In this document: piece by piece, positions 6,427 to 10,026 of the stretch
Numbering within the stretch: the stretch's first letter is position 1
Layout of the letters: each line of letters starts with the position of its first letter
DNA from: Lachnospiraceae bacterium
Lineage (GTDB): Bacteria; Bacillota; Clostridia; Lachnospirales; Lachnospiraceae
Direction of reading: 5' to 3'
Length of the DNA stretch: 10,026 nt
Assembly: GCA_900764225.1 (NCBI GenBank)
Contig: CAAFNG010000099.1
Span: 1-10,026 of the forward strand
Translations under genes and position numbers: made by a program
Notes under the pieces: model-generated
Database searches by the model: none
What the model was told of the DNA's origin: nothing
The model's input: the letters and a program-made list of their open reading frames with translations, nothing else

Positions 6427-7575
6427 ATGCAGATTACAAAACCTACTTTTTATAATGAATTTTCCTGCATCGCCGGCAGCTGTCCTGATACCTGCTGTGC
6501 CGGATGGCAGATCATGATCGATCAAAACAGTCTCAAAAAATACCGCCACTGCAAAGGAGCTTTTCGCAATCGTCTTCTCAATGACATCGACTGGAAGGAA
6601 CATTCTTTCCGTCAGTATCAGAAACGCTGTGCATTTTTGAACGAAGATAATCTCTGTGATATCTACAGCGAAGCAGGCAAAGATATGCTCTGTGATACCT
6701 GCCGTAAATACCCAAGGCATATCGAAGAATTTGAGGGACTTAGGGAATTGTCTCTGTCTCTTTCCTGCCCGGAAGCCGCCAGAATTTTTCTCAGTCATAA
6801 AGAAAAGATCATATTCCGGACTGTGGAAAAGGAAACTCCAGAAGAGACTTATGACGACTTCGACTATTTCCTTTTCACAGCGCTGATGGATACCAGGGAC
6901 TATCTCTTCTCCGTAATTCAGGATCGTTCCGTTCCCTGTGCGTTGCGCCGCCGGAAGCTTCTGGCCTGCGGTCATGATTTCCAGCTCTGCCTTGACCAGA
7001 ATGAATTATTTCAGTGGGAAACGATCCGCACACGTCATCAGAATTCTGCTTTTGGAGATTCTTTTCAGAAAAAAATCTTCAAGTGGAAAGATGCTGAAAA
7101 ATCTTCTGATAACCTGAGAAAAAGCATATGGAAAACTATCATTCCCCAGATGGAAATCCTTCGATCCGGATGGCATGATTACCTGCGTGATACCTTAACT
7201 CCGTTATATACCTCCTGTGATACCGAACAGCAATACCAGAATGTCTGTCTCGAATTCGAAACCTTTTATCCGGACTGGAAGATTCAGGAAGAACAGCTTC
7301 TGCTCTACTGGATCTATACATATTTCTGCGGTGCTATATACGATGAGCAGATTTTTGCCAAGGTAAAAATGGCTGTTGTCTGCACCTTCATGATCCATGA
7401 ACTTGCAGTGGGAACCTGGCTTTTGCAGCAAAAACAGTTTTCCTTTCCGGATCTGGTTTCTATCTGTTACCGTTTTTCCCGGGAGCTGGAACACTCTGAC
7501 CAGAATCTTAATAAACTGGAAGAACTTCTTGATTGGGAAGAGATTTTTTCTCTGGGAAATCTGCTGGAAATATAA
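6427..7575 (+). CDS. fliB: FliB-family flagellin lysine-N-methylase (cysteine-cluster protein)
   Basis: A 382-residue protein of the FliB/YkgJ-type cysteine-cluster group. The N-terminal third carries the family cysteines: Cys14, Cys19, Cys23 and Cys24 (GSCPDTCCAGWQIMID), Cys68 (KRCAFLN), Cys77 (NLCDIY), Cys89 and Cys92 (LCDTCRKYPRH), and Cys114 (LSLSCPEAARIFL). In Salmonella, FliB methylates flagellin lysines and is reported to need an iron-sulfur cluster; these cysteines fit such a site. The rest is helical, with a conserved-looking YWIYTYFCGAIYD stretch near 300-312. Length is close to that of FliB (about 400). No flagellin or other flagellar gene is in the window, so the target could be another protein. 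Homologues of this kind are common in gut Clostridia. It is transcribed alone, divergent from the GH42 gene, and convergent with the nucleotidyltransferase gene. Confidence 0.85.
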   Translation: MQITKPTFYNEFSCIAGSCPDTCCAGWQIMIDQNSLKKYRHCKGAFRNRLLNDIDWKEHSFRQYQKRCAFLNEDNLCDIYSEAGKDMLCDTCRKYPRHIEEFEGLRELSLSLSCPEAARIFLSHKEKIIFRTVEKETPEETYDDFDYFLFTALMDTRDYLFSVIQDRSVPCALRRRKLLACGHDFQLCLDQNELFQWETIRTRHQNSAFGDSFQKKIFKWKDAEKSSDNLRKSIWKTIIPQMEILRSGWHDYLRDTLTPLYTSCDTEQQYQNVCLEFETFYPDWKIQEEQLLLYWIYTYFCGAIYDEQIFAKVKMAVVCTFMIHELAVGTWLLQQKQFSFPDLVSICYRFSRELEHSDQNLNKLEELLDWEEIFSLGNLLEI

Positions 7576-7580
7576 AAATG

Positions 7581-7622
7581 CAGCGGGCAGCCAGATCTTT
7601 TACAGACCTTGGCTGCCCGCTG
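7581..7622 (-). terminator. Strong terminator shared by convergent genes
   Basis: CAGCGGGCAGCCA (7581-7593) pairs perfectly over 13 bases with TGGCTGCCCGCTG (7610-7622). On the minus strand the stem is followed by CATTTTTATATT, a proper U-tract, so it ends the nucleotidyltransferase transcript. It begins five bases after the stop of the plus-strand FliB-family gene and probably also stops that transcript, although the plus side has only a poor T-run. Confidence 0.9.
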
Positions 7623-7635
7623 TGTAAACTGTAAT

Positions 7636-8109
7636 TTAATTATTTAACAAAGCTCTTTCAATCATATCAACTTTTTCTTTCCGCCCCATCAATCTATAAT
7701 ATTCACACCACAATAATGGAGATTGAAGTGGAATTTTCGTATCTCCCAAAGTCAACCATTCTACTATTTGCTCTTTATCCAAAGAACAATCATAAGTTTT
7801 TCCATCATTCAAAATAGAAAAACCTGCCATGACATCCACATCTATAGACTTTATAACAAACTCCATAAATGTTTTGGTTTTATATTTAGGATTCGGATTT
7901 GGCGGTTGAAGCTCTCCCATTTCGGATAAAATCTCCCGTACGGTTTCAACGTTCTCGTTAGATATCATCAAATCAATATCATGAAACGTTGATGTGATTC
8001 CTTTAAAATAAAGTAACATTGATGCGCCTAATGCCCACGTAATATCAGCAGTATTAAATCGATGTGCAATTTCTTTCAGTAAATCAATCTTTTCATCTAG
8101 CTCGTTCAT
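7636..8109 (-). CDS. Small nucleotidyltransferase-fold protein
   Basis: A 157-residue protein with signatures of the polymerase-beta-like nucleotidyltransferase fold. GAS (residues 28-30, in TWALGASMLLYFKG) is followed after 13 residues by Asp44-x-Asp46 (HDIDLMI). A further Asp90-x-Asp92 (IDVDVMAGF) could supply the third metal ligand. The C-terminal helix region ends GRKEKVDMIERAL, as in related stand-alone proteins. The start is the ATG at 8107-8109 with a perfect AGGAGG (complement of 8116-8121) six bases upstream; the frame opens further to 8157 but without such a site. Substrate is unknown. Relatives include antibiotic nucleotidyltransferases and AbiEii-type toxins, but no antitoxin gene sits beside it and no resistance family was recognised. 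It appears somewhat more AT-rich than its neighbours, which may point to separate acquisition. Confidence 0.8.
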   Translation of the reverse strand: MNELDEKIDLLKEIAHRFNTADITWALGASMLLYFKGITSTFHDIDLMISNENVETVREILSEMGELQPPNPNPKYKTKTFMEFVIKSIDVDVMAGFSILNDGKTYDCSLDKEQIVEWLTLGDTKIPLQSPLLWCEYYRLMGRKEKVDMIERALLNN

Positions 8110-8167
8110 AGCATACCTCCTATATATTTCTCCACCGCATTGAGATCCTTTTTTCAAGCTCTGAAAA

Positions 8168-8344
8168 TTAACATAAATAACGAAAGGCTCCCGAAGGAGC
8201 CTTCCGGACTATGGGCTTCTCAAGTTTCCATAGTGCGATCGCTGAATATATCATATCTTTTTCCGGTGGAGCTGTCAATCCGGAGTGAACTGATACCTCA
8301 TCTGAAAGCAACATACCTTCCAACTTCTCTTTGCTTTTCGACAT
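8168..8344 (-). CDS. Small unrecognised ORF overlapping the preceding ORF by TAATG
   Basis: A 58-residue frame starts MSKSKEKLEGMLLSDEVSVH and ends in KAPSGAFRYLC. Its ATG (8344-8342) overlaps the TAA stop of the upstream ORF by one base, an arrangement typical of translational coupling in Gram-positive operons. Residues 1-43 look like a real small helical protein (LTAPPEKDMIYSAIALWKLEK). The last 14 codons coincide with a UUCG hairpin that looks like a terminator, so the native C-terminus may have been replaced by a deletion. No family was recognised and no separate ribosome binding site is obvious. It could be a relic of a mobile-element cargo operon; that is inference. Confidence 0.4.
   Translation of the reverse strand: MSKSKEKLEGMLLSDEVSVHSGLTAPPEKDMIYSAIALWKLEKPIVRKAPSGAFRYLC
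8184..8203 (-). terminator. UUCG-tetraloop hairpin, probable terminator
   Basis: On the minus strand AAGGCTCC-TTCG-GGAGCCTT forms an 8-bp perfect stem closed by a C(UUCG)G tetraloop. TCGTTATTTATGTTAATTTT follows, a broken U-rich tract. It lies at the 3' end of the small overlapping ORF, about 75 bases upstream of the nucleotidyltransferase ATG. It fits an intrinsic terminator separating the two transcription units. A second stem, ACTATGG (8208-8214) with CCATAGT (8228-8234), lies just upstream. Confidence 0.7.
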
Positions 8345-8550
8345 TAGTCCAGATAGCCACCTACGGGAGCCGTATTATACTGTTTCTTTATCTCAATGAT
8401 AATAGAACCGTCCTCGTTCTTTTTTTCGGATAAGATCTTATATTTCGTTCCGCTCTTATCCAGCTGGCTCTTGTACTTTTCATATTCCTGGACGATCATT
8501 TTTTTTGCATACTCCGTTGTCTCTCCATCATGGTTGGAAAAACATAATGA
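8344..8550 (-). pseudogene. 5'-truncated or degraded ORF of unknown family
   Basis: The minus frame is open from just after a TAA at 8553-8551 to a TAA at 8346-8344. It reads NHDGETTEYAKKMIVQEYEK, then KYKILSEKKNEDGSIIIEIK and ends NTAPVGGYLD. Composition is convincingly protein-like: charged helix followed by alternating strands. The first in-frame ATG is at 8499-8497 (51 residues), with a GGAG only at a poor 12-base distance. The protein-like sequence already begins upstream of that ATG, so I favour a gene that has lost its 5' end. It sits 31 bases after the kinase gene on the same strand. The family was not recognised, so no function is offered. The alternative is a real 51-residue protein made from the ATG. 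Confidence 0.45.
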
Positions 8551-8581
8551 TTACATAAACAAAAAGGGATGTAAGTAATTT

Positions 8582-9169
8582 TTATTCCACACATTTCAAA
8601 ATAATCTCCTCGCACCTCTCATACCCCAGCTCCGAGCTGTTCAGACAAAGGGTGTAGTTACTGGCTTTTCCCCACTTCTGCTCTGTATAAAAATTATAAT
8701 TCGTCATTCGTCTCTTATCGGTATCTGCCATCATTTTCAGAGCCTCTTTTTCCTCTACATGATAAAGGTCGCAGATGCGTTTTGTCTTTTGCGGAATGTT
8801 TCCGTGAATAAAAACATTCAATACATCCTCTCTGTCCTTCAGTATAAAATCCGCATTTCTTCCAATGATCACACAGGGCTCTTTTTCCGCAATATTCAGA
8901 ATGACTTTTCTCTGTGCTTCATATACCATGTCTTCCACAGATTTTCCGGTTATGTCACGTCCTGCAAGTGCGTACGCAAAAATTCCTCTTTTTGGTGACA
9001 GCTCGGCACTTTCCTGAATGTATTCCGGTGACAGTCCTGACTTTTCTGCAACCTGTGCAATCACATTTTTGTCATAGTAAGCAATGCCCAGCTTTTTTGC
9101 AACCTGCTCACCGATAAAACGGCCGCCGCTTCCAAACTCTCTGCTGATGGTAATGATTTTTTTTGTCAT
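8582..9169 (-). CDS. Cytidylate kinase-like family protein
   Basis: A 195-residue P-loop protein beginning KKIITISREFGSGGRFIGEQ. The nucleotide-binding loop is GSGGRFIG (residues 13-20), which in this family replaces the usual Walker A Lys-Ser/Thr. Other family marks are YYDKNVI (31-37), PCVIIGRNADFIL (98-110), and a lid-like Arg/Lys segment DKRRMTNYNFYTEQKWGKASNY (from 151), then LCLNSSELG. These match the cytidylate-kinase-like proteins common in Lachnospiraceae. Whether they phosphorylate CMP or another substrate is not established by sequence. The ATG at 9167-9169 has a GAAGGGGG site about eight bases upstream. The gene starts 20 bases after the stop of the MATE gene, so the two are very likely co-transcribed; this pairing with MATE genes recurs in the family. 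Confidence 0.92.
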   Translation of the reverse strand: MTKKIITISREFGSGGRFIGEQVAKKLGIAYYDKNVIAQVAEKSGLSPEYIQESAELSPKRGIFAYALAGRDITGKSVEDMVYEAQRKVILNIAEKEPCVIIGRNADFILKDREDVLNVFIHGNIPQKTKRICDLYHVEEKEALKMMADTDKRRMTNYNFYTEQKWGKASNYTLCLNSSELGYERCEEIILKCVE

Positions 9170-9189
9170 ATTCCGTACCCCCTTCGCCT

Positions 9190-9989
9190 TTATAAAACAT
9201 CCACTTTATTCTTTCTGATCTTTTTCAGGAACACATAACCCACTATGCAGGATACGATCTCCGTAACCGGAAATGCCCACCAGATCAGTGAGATTCCTGC
9301 ACTGCCGCTTCGTACTGCCAGAGATAAGAGCGCTGCTAGAGGAAGTATAATCACCAGCTGCCTCAGAAGTGAAATGATCAGAGATTCCATACCACCATCC
9401 ATAGACTGATAAATTCCCTGGTAGGCAACGTTGATTCCCGCAAAAATAAAGCTGATGGATATGATCCGCATTGCGCTGATAAAATATTCTCTGGACTGTC
9501 CGGCATTAAACAACGTAGCAAAAGCTCCCGGGAAAATTTCCGTGATCGCAACACCCACGATCATCAGTACGATGGTATAGATAAGTCCGTAACGGATTCC
9601 ATCCTGGATTCTTTTTTTGCTCCGCATTCCATAAGCAAAAGCAATGATCGGCGTGATGGCGTCTCGAAGTCCGAAGGCAAGAAACAGTACAAACTGCTGG
9701 ACCTTGTAAAACAGACCATATGCAGTCTGCGCGGATGGACTGAATTTCAGGATCAGGTTCATCACATAAACCATGATGGACATCAGTGCCTGGGCAATGA
9801 TGGCCGGCAGTCCGATGGCATAGATTTCTTTTATGATCTCTCCATCCGGTTTCATGTACTTCATTCCATGTTCAAATTCCTTATTCAGTTTCGTATGAAA
9901 AATAAACAACAAAACAGCGGATGCCACCTGACCGATGACAGTAGCATAGGCAGCACCTTCTACTCCCATTTCCGGAACCGGACCGATAC
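9190..9989 (-). CDS. MATE family efflux transporter, 5' end cut off at contig edge
   Basis: C-terminal part of a multidrug and toxic compound extrusion transporter, a cation-coupled exporter in the cytoplasmic membrane. The open frame runs past the internal Met at 9969 up to the adapter. It reads [20 protein letters not shown], the conserved loop region near the middle of MATE proteins (usual length about 450). About 266 codons are present with roughly seven hydrophobic segments. These include [40 protein letters not shown] (the conserved [13 protein letters not shown] repeat motif), a segment around [16 protein letters not shown], and a last helix [20 protein letters not shown]. It ends in the basic tail [11 protein letters not shown]. 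The truncation is a contig edge, not a mutation. Substrate is not predictable. The cytidylate-kinase-like gene follows 20 bases downstream. Confidence 0.93.
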
Positions 9990-10026
9990 CTGTCTCTTAT
10001 ACACATCTGACGCTGCCGACGAATTA
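9990..10026 (-). other. Nextera transposase adapter read-through at contig end
   Basis: CTGTCTCTTATACACATCT (9990-10008) is the reverse-complement Tn5 mosaic end. GACGCTGCCGACGA (10009-10022) follows, the Illumina Nextera transposase adapter 1 read-through. The last four bases (ATTA) fall where an i5 index would begin. Base 9990 can also be read as genomic. None of this is biological sequence. Confidence 0.97.

Noticed and set aside
7636..8109. AbiE-type toxin-antitoxin system
   Set aside because: Only a short nucleotidyltransferase-like protein is present; no AbiEi-like antitoxin gene is adjacent on either side.
8140..8433. Plus-strand ORF of 97 codons opposite the small minus-strand ORFs
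   Set aside because: Low-complexity hydrophobic and basic composition, no ribosome binding site, and it is the shadow of the more protein-like minus frames.
8553..8578. AT-rich hairpin (TTACAT/ATGTAA) after the kinase gene as a terminator
   Set aside because: Six AT-rich pairs with a long loop and no clean U-tract; insufficient.
1..10026. The two mosaic ends as a native composite Tn5-like transposon
   Set aside because: There is no transposase or IS50 sequence, and the right end continues into Illumina adapter bases, which only a sequencing library explains.

Overview
The window looks like one short-read contig from a gut Clostridia bacterium, most likely a Lachnospiraceae relative. This is judged from the protein families: a DUF4428 protein, GGDEF-PAS signalling, a CspC-like S8 peptidase, GH42 beta-galactosidase, a FliB-type cysteine-cluster protein, and a MATE exporter followed by a cytidylate-kinase-like protein. 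It also fits the moderate GC, strong AGGAGG-type ribosome binding sites and compact hairpin terminators. Both contig ends carry Illumina Nextera (Tn5 mosaic end) sequence, so the first 17 and last about 37 bases are library artefact. The two edge genes are cut there rather than broken in the genome.

Layout, left to right. (1) 19-444 (-): 5' part of a DUF4428 zinc-ribbon protein, cut at the contig edge. (2) 512-1345 (-): secreted two-repeat lipocalin-like protein, with its own promoter upstream and a strong hairpin downstream. (3) 1491-2276: a composite. A C-terminal response-regulator receiver fragment on the minus strand meets, head to head at about 1731-1744, a plus-strand fragment holding the end of a GGDEF domain plus a PAS domain. 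Both reading frames keep their family signatures across the same 14 bases. This looks like an inverted join at short homology, either a genuine inversion or an amplification/assembly chimera. (4) 2321-4048 (-): intact subtilisin-like S8 peptidase. (5) 4134-6155 (-): intact GH42 beta-galactosidase. (6) An AT-rich divergent promoter region, then 6427-7575 (+): FliB-family flagellin lysine-N-methylase with no flagellar genes nearby. (7) 7581-7622: strong terminator shared by convergent genes. (8) 7636-8109 (-): small stand-alone nucleotidyltransferase-fold protein. (9) 8168-8550 (-): two small unrecognised reading frames joined by a TAATG overlap, the second ending in a UUCG-tetraloop hairpin. 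(10) 8582-9169 (-): cytidylate-kinase-like protein, and 9190-9989 (-): C-terminal part of a MATE transporter, which form an operon.

The genes are mostly independent housekeeping or accessory functions: sugar use, proteolysis, signalling and export. The only clear operon is MATE-kinase. I see no CRISPR array, tRNA, rRNA, complete mobile element or defence system. The observations most worth checking are the inverted GGDEF/receiver junction, the adapter ends, and the small overlapping ORF pair at 8168-8550.
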